A DNA stretch of 64,000 bases from Varroa destructor (Eukaryota; Arthropoda; Arachnida; Mesostigmata; Varroidae), in the NCBI RefSeq assembly GCF_002443255.2, contig NW_019211454.1:13936-77935 (forward strand). Direction: 5' to 3'. The notes beneath the pieces are model-generated. The model had not been told where the DNA came from. It saw only the letters and a list, made by a program, of their open reading frames with translations, and ran no database searches. Made by a program: the position numbers and the translations under genes. Below are positions 1 to 12,339 of this stretch, piece after piece. How positions within the stretch are numbered: position 1 is the stretch's first letter; every line of letters starts with the position of its first letter.

Positions 1-224
1 TGTTGGTGATTATATTTTTAATAATCCTAGATTATCAACAATGCTATGTTAAATAAATATAAAACTATTTATTTAAAAATTTAATCAATCTTTTAATTTT
101 TTAGTATTATAATTGTAACTTATTTGATTGTAATATTAAAATTCATGCAAGAAGTAATTTTGGTAGAAAACAGAAGTTTGTAATTAAAAATTGTAAAATT
201 TTTATTGATTCATGAAATATACAG

Positions 225-655
225 TATAAGGTTATGTATGGAATAGCATATCGGATGAATGGCCTCCATGGTTTTGCTGACTCGTATGCACTCTTTTGTT
301 GAAATTTTCCATGATCGATTCGTATAAATGTGGCTGAATTTTATTGATACAGCATTCAACTTTCTCCTTCAAAGTACAGTGGTCGTGAGCTTGTTGGCGT
401 AAACTTTAAAATTGGAAAACCTCAAGAAAAAATCCAACTGCGTTAAATCGCACGATCTGGGCGGCCAATTCTGATTAAAAATGGGAAATAACTCGTACAG
501 TAAATGAATTGTTTTTCGAATTGTATGGTCTTGTTGAAACTATCATCCAACATATCATCCATATCCATATCTTGCAATTTAGGCATAAAAAACTGGATTG
601 TCGTGTCGCGATAGCGAGCACCATTAACTATTATTATCCGTCCGATCAGCCGCAT
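225..655 (-). mobile_element. Tc1/mariner-superfamily transposase C-terminal remnant
   Basis: On the - strand, the frame from 655 reads VNGARYRDTTIQFFMPKLQD then MDMDDM, the block that precedes the second catalytic Asp in a widespread arthropod transposase group. The WFQQDGATCHT core itself is missing. Homology resumes at IGRPDRAI (decayed WPPRSCDLTPLDFFLWG). After frame changes it reads LKEKVECCINKIQPHLYESI and the terminal HTSQQNHGGHSSDMLFHT. Dead copy with an internal deletion and stops. Confidence 0.75.
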
Positions 656-736
656 TTTCGAAGAAGAATGGTTCGATGATAGTCCTCCAATCCGAAATTC
701 GTATCAAACAGTGATTTGTGAATGCGAATTTGTGGA

Positions 737-1084
737 TAGAAGACTTTTGGATTCTATTCTATAGAGTGAGAACAACTCGGATCGGATGTAGGCAAAAAAA
801 GTTTTTGCTAGAAGCCCTTCGGATTCTATTTTATAGGGTGAGAACAAATCGAATCGGGCATAGGCAAGAAAAATAGGTTTCCGATAGAAGCCCTTCGGAT
901 TCTGTTCTATTGAGTGAGAATAACTCAGGTCGGATGTAAGCAAAAGGAAAAAAAAAACATTTCCGATAGAAGTTCTTCGAATTCTATTCTATAAAGTGAA
1001 AACAACTTGGATCGAATGTAGGCAAAAAAAGTTTCCGATAGAAGCCCTTCGGTTTCTATTGTACATAATGAGAACAACTTAAAT
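737..1084. repeat. Five-copy minisatellite, unit 72-82 bp
   Basis: Units begin at 737, 809, 885, 967 and 1039, each opening with TAGAAGnnnTTCGGATTCTA and continuing through GTGAGAACAACT, a GGATGTAGGCA segment and an A-run of variable length. Spacings are 72, 76, 82 and 72 bases; the last copy is partial. Read on the other strand, the first three units stay open (943-704), but unit lengths of 76 and 82 break the frame, so it is not a coding repeat. Confidence 0.9.
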
Positions 1085-1224
1085 ATCCAAGGCGTTTTAC
1101 ATCATGTCCGGTAGGAATTTTATGCTGTAATCATAGCTTAAAACTAATGTCTTATATTAAACAACAATTGTCGCCTGACCAAAAAAATAGAGGTCGCTTC
1201 ACTAGCAACCAGGCTCCACATTTA

Positions 1225-1668
1225 TTGGTTTCATTTGAACAAAGCATTATAATCAGGACTAGCTGCTACTCGGTATGCTCGTATCGGCCTGTTATTCATT
1301 CACCGAAAATAAATTTGTGTTCCTAACATAAAATTTAACAAATAGTTTACGGCTAAAAAATGACTATTCGTGCTATTAGCATCGGTGAACTTGGCCATCA
1401 GTGACGTTCTGTTGTAAGGCCTCAAAAGGCAACGACATCATATTAAGATTGGGACAATTTTCTTATTAGAAATATGTCGCAATTCTGAAAATGCAATGTG
1501 TGAATATGAAGCAGGCCTATATTTCTTGCACTTTTCCCACTGAAATGCTCAATCAATCAGAGCTCACCTTTGTTGGCTTAAGTAGAGAAACGATGACGAT
1601 CAAAGTCAGCTACCCGATATGTCCGTATCAGCGCGTTATACATTCGCCAAAAATCAATTCATCTCCTT
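1225..1668. repeat. Diverged direct repeat pair, about 345 bp apart
   Basis: Segments about 1225-1325 and 1572-1668 align in the same orientation. Both contain GCTAC(T/C)CGRTATG, then CGTATC, a GTTAT(T/A)CATTC block, and an AAAAT(A/C)AATT stretch. Identity in the core is roughly three quarters by eye. They may be old tandem copies or flanks of a deleted element. The ORF across the second copy (1491-1691) has no recognisable product. Confidence 0.6.
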
Positions 1669-1689
1669 CCAGCTTACGCAAGAATATCT

Positions 1690-2880
1690 GAGAAATGGTT
1701 ATTTTTCCCATCGAAAAGTTTGCGATAGGAATGGTATAATTCTGTAATTGTTTGATATGGTGTCTCTCTCGCTGCTACGCTTACTGAAATTAGTCGGTAA
1801 CTTATTACTAAGAGCCATCTAAATATTTGGTTCAGATGGATGTTACGTCCATCCGATCTAGTTGTATCTGCCCACCGGAACTTATAACTGCGTGAACGAC
1901 GAATAAATAAGCGCATTTAAATAGGTAAAGTTAATAAAGAACGAGCGCTCTTATATTCATATTTGATCCTTGGGGAAATCACCTGGCACCCATTCGTCGA
2001 ATTTGCACGGAGGAGCTCAATTTCAGGGAGGCTTTCGCAACAAATATAGATCGGAATTTGACTTTGAAATTTGTGTTCCAGCACTGCAGCTAAAGGCAGT
2101 TAGGAATACAGAATTATGGTGCTAGGTGCCGTCGTTTTTATGCGTTGGGGTTAGCTATCGAGAACTGTATAGTATGAACATCAAAGGATCTTTGAGTAAC
2201 CAATGCAGATTTCAGTTTTTTTTTTTTAAGCGCACCACACAGTGGACAGCGACAACGGAGTATGAAACGAAACCATCGAAAGATCTATCTGTGGGATGTC
2301 AGAGTTGCAACACAGTAATTCTGCCTTACTCGTGTTTCGCAACGAAGCTTAATCAGCTGCCGTGTCCCAATGATACTAGCAAAGCCGAACACCGATTTTC
2401 ACGAGATTCAAGGCTTAATAACCTACTTTTATAAACTGATAATTAGCCAAGTAGCTATTAACTCGAGAAACTCAAAGCTTAGGACGGAGTGGACAATGGA
2501 AAATACTGCACACTATTCAACTTCCTAATATATGCCTGAATCACACAAAATTATCCATATCATTTGAAGGGCGTCATCAAATCATATTTTAAATGTTCTA
2601 ATTTACGACGTCAAACATTGTGATGTGTTAGCATTTGTTGTCGGGTTCAAAAGTAATAGAAAGCTTCACCTTATACCTCACGACGCATATTTATTTTGCA
2701 GACTATATTGTTTGACATCGTTCCGTTGCTTCCGCAAAAACCAATTCGTTGTTGACGTTTGTTGTAAGACGAGTAGCAACACGACTGGCTGACATACCGG
2801 CTGATTGCTAGCTCGAATGTTAGCTACCTATAACAACTGGTAGTGATCTCTGTCATCTTCACCTCGCACTGGCGCGTTTC
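1690..2880. other. No gene recognised
   Basis: Contains a few short ORFs (1674-1916 on -, 2126-2434 on +) without splice sites in frame, motifs or homology. Nothing supportable. Confidence 0.5.
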
Positions 2881-2888
2881 TTGCTAAT

Positions 2889-3116
2889 TTGCTTACAGAT
2901 ATCGGGGTAATATTATTCGCGCAGGCGTTGGTGTCATTTGAAAGCAGTAGATGTGTTGGCTCTCTTCAGGCCCAGGACCTTTTGAGGATGGATCCGCAAA
3001 AATTCGTTATTATTTACATGGTTATAGTGATTATGGCGCCGAAGCTGCTCAGGCCCATCAAAAACTTTGTTGTTTACGGTCAAGAATCGTTCTCGAAAGA
3101 AACCGCCCAAAGATAA
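2889..3116 (+). CDS. Candidate small membrane-protein ORF
   Basis: Open frame following a good acceptor (TTTGCTTACAG at 2898). An internal ATG at 2988 in good context (A at -3) would give 42 residues, MDPQKFVIIYMVIVIMAPKL onwards, with one membrane segment and a polar tail ending in KETAQR. The surrounding 400 bases are GC-richer than average and open in more than one frame, which weakens the case. Confidence 0.25.
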   Translation: MLTDIGVILFAQALVSFESSRCVGSLQAQDLLRMDPQKFVIIYMVIVIMAPKLLRPIKNFVVYGQESFSKETAQR

Positions 3117-3969
3117 CTCTGTCGCCTTCGTTCGACTAAGACTAACAGACACCATCTTTTTTTTATTGTCGTCGGTTTAAACGCCATCGTCTTTAATTGT
3201 CTGACGAGGGGAAATTACAGTGCGTCCGCGATAACTTGCACAACTCCTTTAACTAACTTCATTTCAATGGAGAAATGCAAAAGGAGTCCTTATCACTTTT
3301 CGTCCAAAAACCACAGAAATTCTGGAATGATGGTCTTACAGCGCCACCAGACTTAATATCCTTTCAACCAACTCAAGTTTTCCTTACTCATTTGCAGCTA
3401 AAAATTTTCTTAAAGTACTTTATCTATTATCATCAAACGACTATGATCCACGGGAATGGGTGGGACTGATCGGACAAGAAGAGTTCGACTGTTATGACAA
3501 CATGCATGCCGGAAAACACACACGACGACAAACAATAACTGCTTGAGTTTTTTTTTGCCTGCTGGGTATACAAAAATAGAATCTCTCTCTGTTAGCTGAT
3601 CCACAGCTGCTTGCTTCGCACTTCCCACGAATACAGAATGTTTTCAGAGTGAGCAATCTAAAAAAACAATCAAGTGATAACATAAATGTTAACGAATTAT
3701 TTTCGTCTATCGTTTGCTAATCATTTATTATTTGTAATATATTTATGATTCTTACAATGCTAATCCTTTACTTCGAATATTTAAAAAAAGAAAATCATGT
3801 GTTCTCTGTCTTTTTTAATCTGTTCCCTGCATATAGGTTTCGTTCCTTGTTCTCACGGTCCACATGTTACGTTGAACATGAAAAAGTTAAGCTAATTGGT
3901 TATCAATTACGAAAATTTAACATCTATAAAAATGCTATAAATTTATTAATTGAGAGTTATTTTACATGT

Positions 3970-3970
3970 G

Positions 3971-4020
<50 letters not shown>

Positions 4021-4021
4021 C
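3970..4021. repeat. (AT)n microsatellite
   Basis: About 50 bases of alternating A and T with one phase slip in the middle (AATA). The ORF running across it (3745-4116) is an artefact. Confidence 0.95.
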
Positions 4022-5153
4022 CTCGCATTTATTACCTACGTCGCTTCCTTTGTCTTCTTACAGTGTCTTCTTACTTTGCCGAAGGCAGGAACTGGCTATT
4101 ATTGAGGCAGCAATAGACAGAACGCGTAATGTTGAAATAGTAAAATCCAGTTTAAAATGTCTTAAACATGAACATTACAAACTGATGCAAATGATTTTTT
4201 CTTATTTCTGAGTAGCTAAGCACGTTTTTTGTCCCATTTAATTCAGAATTTGGGGCATAAGACGGCTCTTTCTCTACTGTCAACAATAGCTTGAGTGAAC
4301 AAATAGCTAAGATTGGTGCCTATTGCCGACGCTTTAAACGTTCTCTCTGCAAGCCCGTCAACGGAATTTTTACTCGAGGTCAGATTTTAACGATGAATTA
4401 TCATTGGCCCACTTAGCAACAGGATATGTACATTTATTTTGAATGAAATAAATGAATATTCTCAGATCACCATTGAAATAATACTTTTCGAATATTAGTA
4501 TTAGGAAATACAATTGAATTGCCTAGCAGTGTTTTGTTACCTTTTGCAAACTTCTTTTCTCCAGAAGCGCCGTGAAAGGTAACCGACAGGTGATTAAGGC
4601 ACAACTCTTCAAGCCCTCAGCTCCGTCATATGATTTGCTCGTTTTAATCTACTGCTTCTTACATTACTTACCTCGAATTTACCTAAATATTGGCGTGTTC
4701 TTTTAAAATGTAGACTCGTAGAACGGATTGCAGTCTAGGCAGAAGCAGCTCATTCAGACATTGACACTCATAAGGCAAATCCAGAGAATATCAAAATACA
4801 CCGCTCTGTCTTTTGCTAAAATCGTACACCGTTGTTTTACACCTTCTAGCGTCTCGTTTAGTTATTAAAATTTATATTTAATTTAGGCCAACACGGACAC
4901 ACAATATGTTTCACCACAACAAAATCTATCAAATCTATCTAACAAAAATCACCACAACAAAATGTATCTCACCAGTATAGAACCAACGCTAGGACGTGTG
5001 CGCCGCAGTATTTCTGATTTAAAAAAGTAATAGCACTATATTAGAGTCCTAGTAAAGTTCTCGTGTTTAAAGGTTAATTTCGAAGGCAACTGCACCTTAG
5101 GAACTAACTCCTTGTTTGTTTTATTCGAATAAAGCTTACTGCTAGTTTTGAAG

Positions 5154-5185
5154 TTTTTTTTTTTTTTTTTTTTCTTTTTTTTTTT
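5154..5185. repeat. Poly(T) tract
   Basis: About 32 bases of T with one C; could be the poly(A) end of a reversed retroposon, though no body was recognised beside it. Confidence 0.9.
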
Positions 5186-5502
5186 ATCTATTGTAGAATC
5201 GTAGCTCGCGAGCTATACGGTATCATAATTATTTACCACAGTTTCTTTTGCCTTGGTCTGTTTCTTCATTTTCATGTGCTTCTGGCCTTTTATGATAAAC
5301 AAGATCACACAATCAACCGATCCACACAGCTGCTTTAAAGGGCAGATTTACTGAAAGGAAAACGAGTCATCTTTTTGAATTAAATATTATGTTCAGCTTC
5401 CACCTTAAAATCAACAAAGACGGAACATTGTTCAGTGCTTTCTTCCACGTGCCTAAGGCTTGCTATTCATCTCTTTGTGGCCCTGTTGTGCGCGTACGCT
5501 GC

Positions 5503-5642
5503 TCAGCGCTCCAGCGTTCCGGGCGAGTGCAGTAGGAAAGCAGGGAAGTAGGCGCCTCTCATATCCCATTTCTGGGCCTTATTGACGATCTCACCCAGCT
5601 CGGTGAATGTGTGTCCCGTGATCTCATTGATCCACCTAACTC
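5503..5642 (-). CDS. Candidate terminal exon, unknown protein
   Basis: GC-rich block open on the - strand for about 46 codons to a TGA at 5505-5503: VRWINEITGHTFTELGEIVN then KAQKWDMRGAYFPAFLLH. It has a coding-like, amphipathic composition. A pyrimidine-poor AG acceptor (TTACAAG) at 5643 would give phase 2, matching the donor at 8612. An ORF on the other strand overlaps (5582-5833) and looks less protein-like. No family was recognised. Confidence 0.3.
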
Positions 5643-6959
5643 TTGTAAGGGCTAATACGTGCTATTACATTAGATTTCTAGGCCTCCTCGTGAACAAGTT
5701 GTGCGTCATTCCTGAATGTAAAGTTTTTGAGCGCACTGCATCGCCAATAAGGAAAATTTCAACTTGGAAAATAACAAAATTGAAACGATTAGTGTCGGTT
5801 AAGATCGGCTCTCGGATTATCAGTCCATTATAAAAGTATCAATGACTCAGGCGTGTCGCTCGCGAGACGGAGTATAGAGCGTGGGTGTACCGGTGTGGAG
5901 TATCCAGTTAGCGAAGCTAAGTACGTGCTGATGTTAGCGGGGATTGATCTCGATTGACTGATGGGCTGTACGACTGACTCCCTTTCTCGACCGAATGAAA
6001 AGCACCCGGGATTAGCTCCATCGACTACATGCGCTTTTGGTGTGTATTTGCCTCAGTGCCACTTATGTTAGCTTCTTGAGTAGGGTACAATAAAGACAGA
6101 ACTAGTGTCAAGTTTACCTCAATTGACAATTACTTACATGTACATTGTAAGTTTGTAGAGCATGAAAAAGACTTTAATTACCAGTATCACAGAACAGATC
6201 ATGAATAATTAACTATGCATTGACAACAGAGTTCTCTATTATTGAATGTTATACTATTCGATCTTCACGAAAATTCTGTTATATTATCGATTGTCTGTAC
6301 TTTATGTCACGTGTCTTGACTTAGTACTCATGTTATTATATCGGTATTTTTAACTTTGCCATATATTACAAATAGGAATATTCTTTTTCATTTTCTTACT
6401 ATATTCTGGTATTGTTCTTTTGCCTCTAGCCAAAGTCTACTTTTCTTTGCATCACCAGCGCACCAAGTTATCAAATTAAAATGCAACAAAAATTTTCTTT
6501 CCATTTGTTTACAATGGTGGAAAAACACATTCTTTTTTAAATTGTTTCGATATATAAACTTGATTGCTTTTACCCCCAACAACGACAATTACTATGCCCC
6601 GAGAATTCATTCGTAAGTTTACAATTATTTGTATAATATTATTGTATATTACACTGTAAGGCGTACCGCAATAGAGCTCCACTACTCGCTTTTAATGAGA
6701 TGCTTTTGTTCGATGCAGCCGTATAGGCAGATGGCCGAATAGATGGATCGTGGTCGAGGGCGATAAACGGTACGTGATTGTTGCCACAGCCAACCGAGCT
6801 GTGCTTCAACTGGTAGCGATATACAGGGTGATGTTTTTCTAAGGGATAAGAAGACCTATAAAGAAGCTATTGAAATTAGTTAGAAATCCTAAATCATTTC
6901 GTTACCTCCATAGGATTTACTATGAGTCTGAGATTAGAAACAGCACTATTGTTTGCTGA

Positions 6960-7300
6960 CTGTGGAAGTGACGCCTGCACAAAGCACAAGGTCGTCCGCG
7001 TACACGAGGACCTTAAGCTAACTCCCGTAAACTCCCGTCGAAATTCGTTTTGAGAAGTCTCCAGAACAGCAAGTCCGAGAAGAGGAGTGGGTTCAGGTTG
7101 TCCCTTTTTACGAACTCAGTAGAATCCTCTGTAAGAAGGTAGAGGGTTGCGCCACTTCTCCAACGTTTTCCCATTCTCTTACATTGCCGCGAATAGACCA
7201 AGCATGCATAAAGATAGACCTACTTCCGCTAAAATATCCATCTTCTGGCACCAGAATTGGGTATTTTAATTTGGTAAGAAAAATCGGATGATTTAGCATA
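6960..7300 (-). mobile_element. LINE reverse-transcriptase fragment
   Basis: On the - strand, 7017-6976 reads KVLVYADDLVLCAGVTS, with the YADD catalytic motif of non-LTR reverse transcriptases (codons at 7002-6991). About 100 bases earlier, a shifted frame gives FVKRDNLNPLLFSDLLF, a decayed form of the palm segment RRGxPLSPLLFNLLF. The frame shifts between the two motifs, so this is dead. The clade cannot be assigned from so little. Confidence 0.7.
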
Positions 7301-8611
7301 ACATTATAAAGAAGATTGCCAGAGTCGCCGGCATGTGTGCTTCGGGGGTTAGGTACTCTATTTTATAAACTCTGTGAGTAAAACCTGCGTATAATTATTT
7401 CCAATTAAAGAAAACGCAGGGGATTAACAAAAGCTATGCTAGCAAAGCTAGTATAGCTACCGTTGGTTCACCAACTCTTCGAAAATGCACCAAAACCGAA
7501 TGCGTGCAAAAATACTTTGTGTTAACATTACAGCTTTTCTTATTGTTTTTGTTTTTCCTTAGTCTTATATTGATTAAGCAGAAAGCAGTTTAAGATTCCG
7601 CAGAGAGGTGCATCTTAGCTGATGTTGAACATTATCTGGTATGGACACATGGGTGAAGACATAGTTTGGCATCACTATTCGGCAATGTAACCTCTAGCAA
7701 TTCCCGCTCTTAGACGCCTCAAATAACCGACCGTAAAAATGGCCTTTGCTCTGCTCGAAAGCCACGAAAATAAACATTAATATGTTTGAGTTATGTAAGA
7801 ATATTTGAAAGACAGTACATTTACAGTCCACAATTTTTATAGAGTTTTATTATCTTATTTGGCTCAATTGTCATTAGCCAGAGTTTTTAGTGATCAAATT
7901 TTATTGGTTTTTAAACAAGTTTGTACAAACCTGTCGAAAAGTAAATCAAATGCGAGTTCCTTTCTGTTTTTACAAGAATTAGTAACAATTTGAAACAAGC
8001 GTTATTAACAAAGACGCTATGAAAAAAAACATGCCATGGAAGTAGCGCTATAGGACAAATATATAAAACGGATTGTATGTTCTTGAAGTAGAAGTTTGAC
8101 TCGAGTAAAAACGACCGGTGGTGTACTGCAATTGAGGTTACTAACTTTGTTGCACTGCAGGGCACAACCGATTCAAGTTTCCTATGACAAACTTAGACTA
8201 TTAGAAAATAGAGTCAAATATAAATGTGCTTCAGGCTGAAAGCATTTAACTTCAGTTCTCCCAAAAAAGTGTACAGCGTTATTAAGTCGACATTACCCAC
8301 GTATCGATATAAGAATAGATCATGTTTGGTGTCCGTGATCCACAATATATGGCCCACTAAAATTCAAATTTCTTTTACCGCGCAATCGTTATTCTAAATT
8401 CGTTCTGAAATATAATAACTGTAAATTCGAAGAAATCCTTTCGCGACTAAAGAAAGAAACAAACAAATATGCATTCAACAATTCTTATTTATTCATCTAA
8501 TAAAAATAATGTACTGTGAAAAGCATTGCGGTTCGCAGTTTAACTAAAATAAAATGACGAAAGCAATAGATTAAAGCGCACGCAAATTGTTCTATGTTAG
8601 ATCCAACTTAC

Positions 8612-8661
8612 CGCGGCGGAGCGTAAAGGTAACTCCTTCTCGAATAAATACGTTTCAACAT
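8612..8661 (-). CDS. Candidate first coding exon, unknown protein
   Basis: On the - strand an ATG with A at -3 opens a 16-codon frame, MLKRIYSRRSYLYAPP, ending CG/GTAAGT, a full consensus donor. The Arg- and Tyr-rich, acid-free start looks like a mitochondrial targeting peptide. Phase 2 at the donor would fit the open block at 5503-5642 on the same strand, about 3 kb downstream, but a join is only a guess. Confidence 0.3.
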
Positions 8662-9198
8662 GTTGTCCTCTTTTGAGGACTACTGTTTTTTAAAGAGTGC
8701 CTACAACAGTCGCCTACACCGTCAGAACGCGCTACGGTACATGAGATGATCGACTCCGAAACGGTCACCTTTCCCGCTATATCCATTCCCATTGTTTATC
8801 TACGAGAACTACAAGTTACAAATCAACCAAAAATATTATGTCTCTACTACAACGCTATAATTATAACCCCGATATAAAGTAAGAAAATACTAGTTTTCTA
8901 TTGATTCCCCCTACGTTTTATATTTTGTAACCCCTGAGTCAGTCCTCTGAGCATTAGGGATTACCAGACGCTTATTATCATTATATGCATTGAAAAATGC
9001 TCTATGCTTCCATTAATTTGGATGAAGTTGTACTAAATACCATACAGTACAACTCCGTCACCTGGGTGAATTAAATCAACTTCACTTTCTTCTGTCTGAA
9101 TGCTGTCGAACGTCTAGTCATACGATTTTTAACTTAGAGTTTTCGCCTGAAATTGATACAACTTAGTAGAGCAGAGCATTCTGATTTAAAATTCTTTC

Positions 9199-9225
9199 AA
9201 AAAAAAAAAAAAAAAAAAAAAAAAA
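9199..9225. repeat. Poly(A) tract
   Basis: Twenty-seven consecutive A, possibly the tail of an old retroposed copy; no source sequence was recognised upstream. Confidence 0.9.
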
Positions 9226-10780
9226 CAAAGATAGCTTCTATTCGACAGTTCAGCTTAAAGTGAGATTAAATCGTCCGCTTGACGAGCGACATATTCAGTC
9301 TTAGTGAAACTCAAAGTCACATAGTTTAATTTTAGGGGTGCAGTAATATTGTAAATAGTACCACTAAGATTTGGGTTCCAGAATAGATGTGAATAGGGAA
9401 TTTCATTAAATAAATAATATAAACTTATCAGTACGCCATGAGTTCTCCGACCAAATTAGCTCTTAACATAATTTTTGCTTAGGTAGGTCGTTTAAGTCCT
9501 TCTTAAATATTAATTGGGCAATCCCAAGACAAGAATGAAACAATTTTCACAAGGTAGCAAGCAGAGATTGTGTTGTACGAGCGAAAACCTATTGAAAAAG
9601 TTAATTTCATTATAACAATGAAACGTTGCGCCGAAAAAGGTGATAAGTAGTTGTAGTTGGAATTTTGTAAAAAAAAAACATTTTATTAGGAGGTAAAATC
9701 CATTTTCTGAAAAGGTAAATTATTTTGAAGAAGTGCCCGAGTAGTAACAAAAGTATGTCGCGCTACAGTAACGTGGCGTCGGAATAGGATTACGGAATGA
9801 TTGCAGTAAGGTGTAGTATAGGCGTGTTATTTAAGATCGGAACGGGAATGGTGCAACAGGGTCACCGTGAGTAGTAATAATAGTAGTCTGCGCCAGACCT
9901 ACAGTTTGGATTAGGTTTATTTCTAAATATTTACGAACTTCAATAATTCCGTTGCAACGACCAAACGGAAGCTGCGCGTTGAAGAAAAAAAACTTTTACC
10001 TATATAAAGTTATTATTAGAATTATTTCTTTAATTGAGGTTAGTTTTTATCTTCAGTTAACAGAGTAACAAAAAAATAAGATACGACAGACCAACGCGAT
10101 TACTGAGACTCAGTAGCGAACCGGAGGAAATCACTGTAGAGGATCCTTAACGGAAATTAACTGGACTAACTATCGCAGACGGAACCTTAGACCCGAACTA
10201 TGGTGCACCGCAAATTATGTCAGTAAAAGGTAATGAATCAGTTAAACAGGGCTGTACATTCAGTAGACGTAACATCATACTTATCTGAGCGGGTAAATTA
10301 ACCAGAAAGTAGATGAAACCCGCCTCCTTCAGGTACCAAAATATACAGTTTTCTTAAAAATAAGAGATGCAAGTATTGCGAAGCTATTATACGGGCATTC
10401 ATGTCTGCAGGAAGCGTGGGTGTATTTCTAAAATCGTGCTTTGATTTAAATGGCGTCCCTAATGCGTTTTAAAACATTTTGCAGAGGCTATTTTCAGATC
10501 TATCTTAAATGAGCATCCTAAAAACGTAAAACGAATTGCAAGATTTCCGGTGGTGTAGTCCTACGTTATCTCGCACTATATCTTCATTTTTTCCATAGCT
10601 GTTGTTATTTATCTTCGCTCGAATTGATTTCTTCGTGCAAGTTGGTTTCGGCTTCCAACAATTTGCTTCATCGCAGCCTTTCCATCGCTAGTACATACCT
10701 ATCTTACTCTGTCACTAGCGTGTGCTGAAATCTTTGCAACCTTGGAAGCGATTATCAGTATCTTCATTACGTGTTCGTGT

Positions 10781-10854
10781 TCAGTTGTGTTTTGAAATGT
10801 AGGACAGCTTCTACGAACCGCGCGTTGCCCTCTTTACTCCACCTTATAGTGAGT
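10781..10854 (+). promoter_or_regulatory. Possible arthropod initiator and short leader exon
   Basis: TTCAGTTG at 10780-10787 matches the arthropod initiator TCAGTY. About 65 bases on, TATA/GTGAGT (donor at 10850) is a good splice donor, suggesting a short non-coding first exon. No DPE was seen at +28 to +32. Inferred only from motifs. Confidence 0.2.
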
Positions 10855-11267
10855 GATTCAGTTCTATCCTATCTTCGCTTTCTGTTCGGCAAAAGTGCTA
10901 TCTTGACTCACTTTCTCCCCAGTTGAACCTTATAGACTCCGGTAACTCTCGAGCTCATCTGCGAACGCCATCTCCTAATTTCTTCTACAAATCGGTAGAA
11001 ATCGTCAGGAATATATCAGTTTTTTCTCTCATTTTAAAGAAAGTGATTCTGCTTGTCATTGATTAAGTAGAGGTTTTTTCTATCCAACAAGTGCTCCTCT
11101 GGGCAATGTGCGTTTATTTACTTGGTGTGAGATGGTTCGGTGTGAAACCTATCAGTTTGTGCACTTTTTTTAGGTAACTTGACGCGTTGCGTATTAGAGT
11201 GCTCGAAGTGTGGCTTCAGGCAGCACATAGCCCAGTCGTCAGTAGTGCGTGACCCCAATGGGATAAG

Positions 11268-11456
11268 ATGAACTACAATAGTTCCCACCCCAGTCCGCTG
11301 AACCCGGTCCGATTCCGTTCTGAAAATTATTACTTGGGCGAACTAAAACCGCCTATCGTTCGTTTTCAGCTTTCTTTCGATTGCAGAGCGATTCAAACAA
11401 ATAACAATGATAACTTTTCTTTTCGGCTTAATAAACTGAGAAACACATCCTTATAG
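11268..11456 (+). CDS. Candidate first exon after a long T-rich leader, unknown protein
   Basis: The ATG at 11268 begins MNYNSSHPSPLNPVRFRSEN and stays open for 62 codons. A donor-like CCG/GTCCGA after 13 codons could end a short first exon. It follows about 700 bases of pyrimidine-rich, gene-start-like sequence. No homologue was recognised. Confidence 0.2.
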   Translation: MNYNSSHPSPLNPVRFRSENYYLGELKPPIVRFQLSFDCRAIQTNNNDNFSFRLNKLRNTSL

Positions 11457-12339
11457 AAATATTCAACGAATCAACCAGTGCTACTGACCCATCACTCATT
11501 CCCCAACTCGCCAACCAAATTCGACCATCTTGTAAACGTTAAATGACGAAACGTCTCTGTAAAACTCCAGTGTTACAACATTTCGATCAACCGAGCAATC
11601 GAATACTAGACTCAGATATAACGTATCGGTAGAATTTATATATGTAGAAGTATTATCTATACATGATAGGTAATCGCCTTACCATTGTAGTATCGTCGAA
11701 AGCAGTTCAGGAATTTCGAAAGGACTTCATGAAGACCATGCGGGATTAGTTGCGCATAATGTGTGGCCTTCGTTAGTTTTTTTCCCTTCGAAGGAATTAC
11801 GGCCTTGGCTCTTAATGAACTTTCGAGTTTATTACGTCATTTTATTAGATGGATCGATAAAATATATTGGTCCTATAAATGTTATTCAAGGTCTATGAAA
11901 TATAAGGTAAACACACTTCAATTAAGCAATGCTCTTATTTAGAATTAAATAGGTGAGTAATAGTAGTTTCATCATTGGCAACATCGAATAGATTGTTGAT
12001 CGTCTGGAAAAAATGAATTCCTGTGAAAGACAGTTTTCTATATGTCAGATATAATAGCAAGTATGGCTTAAACTCGTTTCTGAAGTAGGCTAAGTGGTCT
12101 GTTACATGCTACGAAACGTCATAGAAATATTCCGCCAGCAACTGCAGTAAAACGAGTCTTTGCGATGTAAGAGGAAAAACGCATGCATAGCGTTGGTTTT
12201 CTCAAATGTATTTATAGAGCCTATGAGCTTAGACTAAAGTTAACATGAACGGTTTTTATTTTAGTACCAATTTATACGTGTATCAGTGAAAAAGTACTCA
12301 GTCCCGCTTATGGCTTCTCCTTTAAGTATTTACATCGGA

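Larger units (their letters stand above)
3160..5460. other. Intergenic/intronic DNA with simple repeats
   Basis: AT-rich, with the (AT)n and poly(T) tracts; no coding signal recognised. Confidence 0.5.

Noticed and set aside
704..943. 79-codon - strand ORF with repeated peptide
   Set aside because: It is a read-through of the minisatellite; unit lengths of 76 and 82 do not keep a frame.
737..1084. CRISPR-like array
   Set aside because: Units are contiguous and similar along their whole length, with no unique spacers, and the genome is eukaryotic.
3745..4116. 123-codon + strand ORF
   Set aside because: Its middle is a run of Tyr-Ile from the (AT)n tract; no coding evidence on either side.
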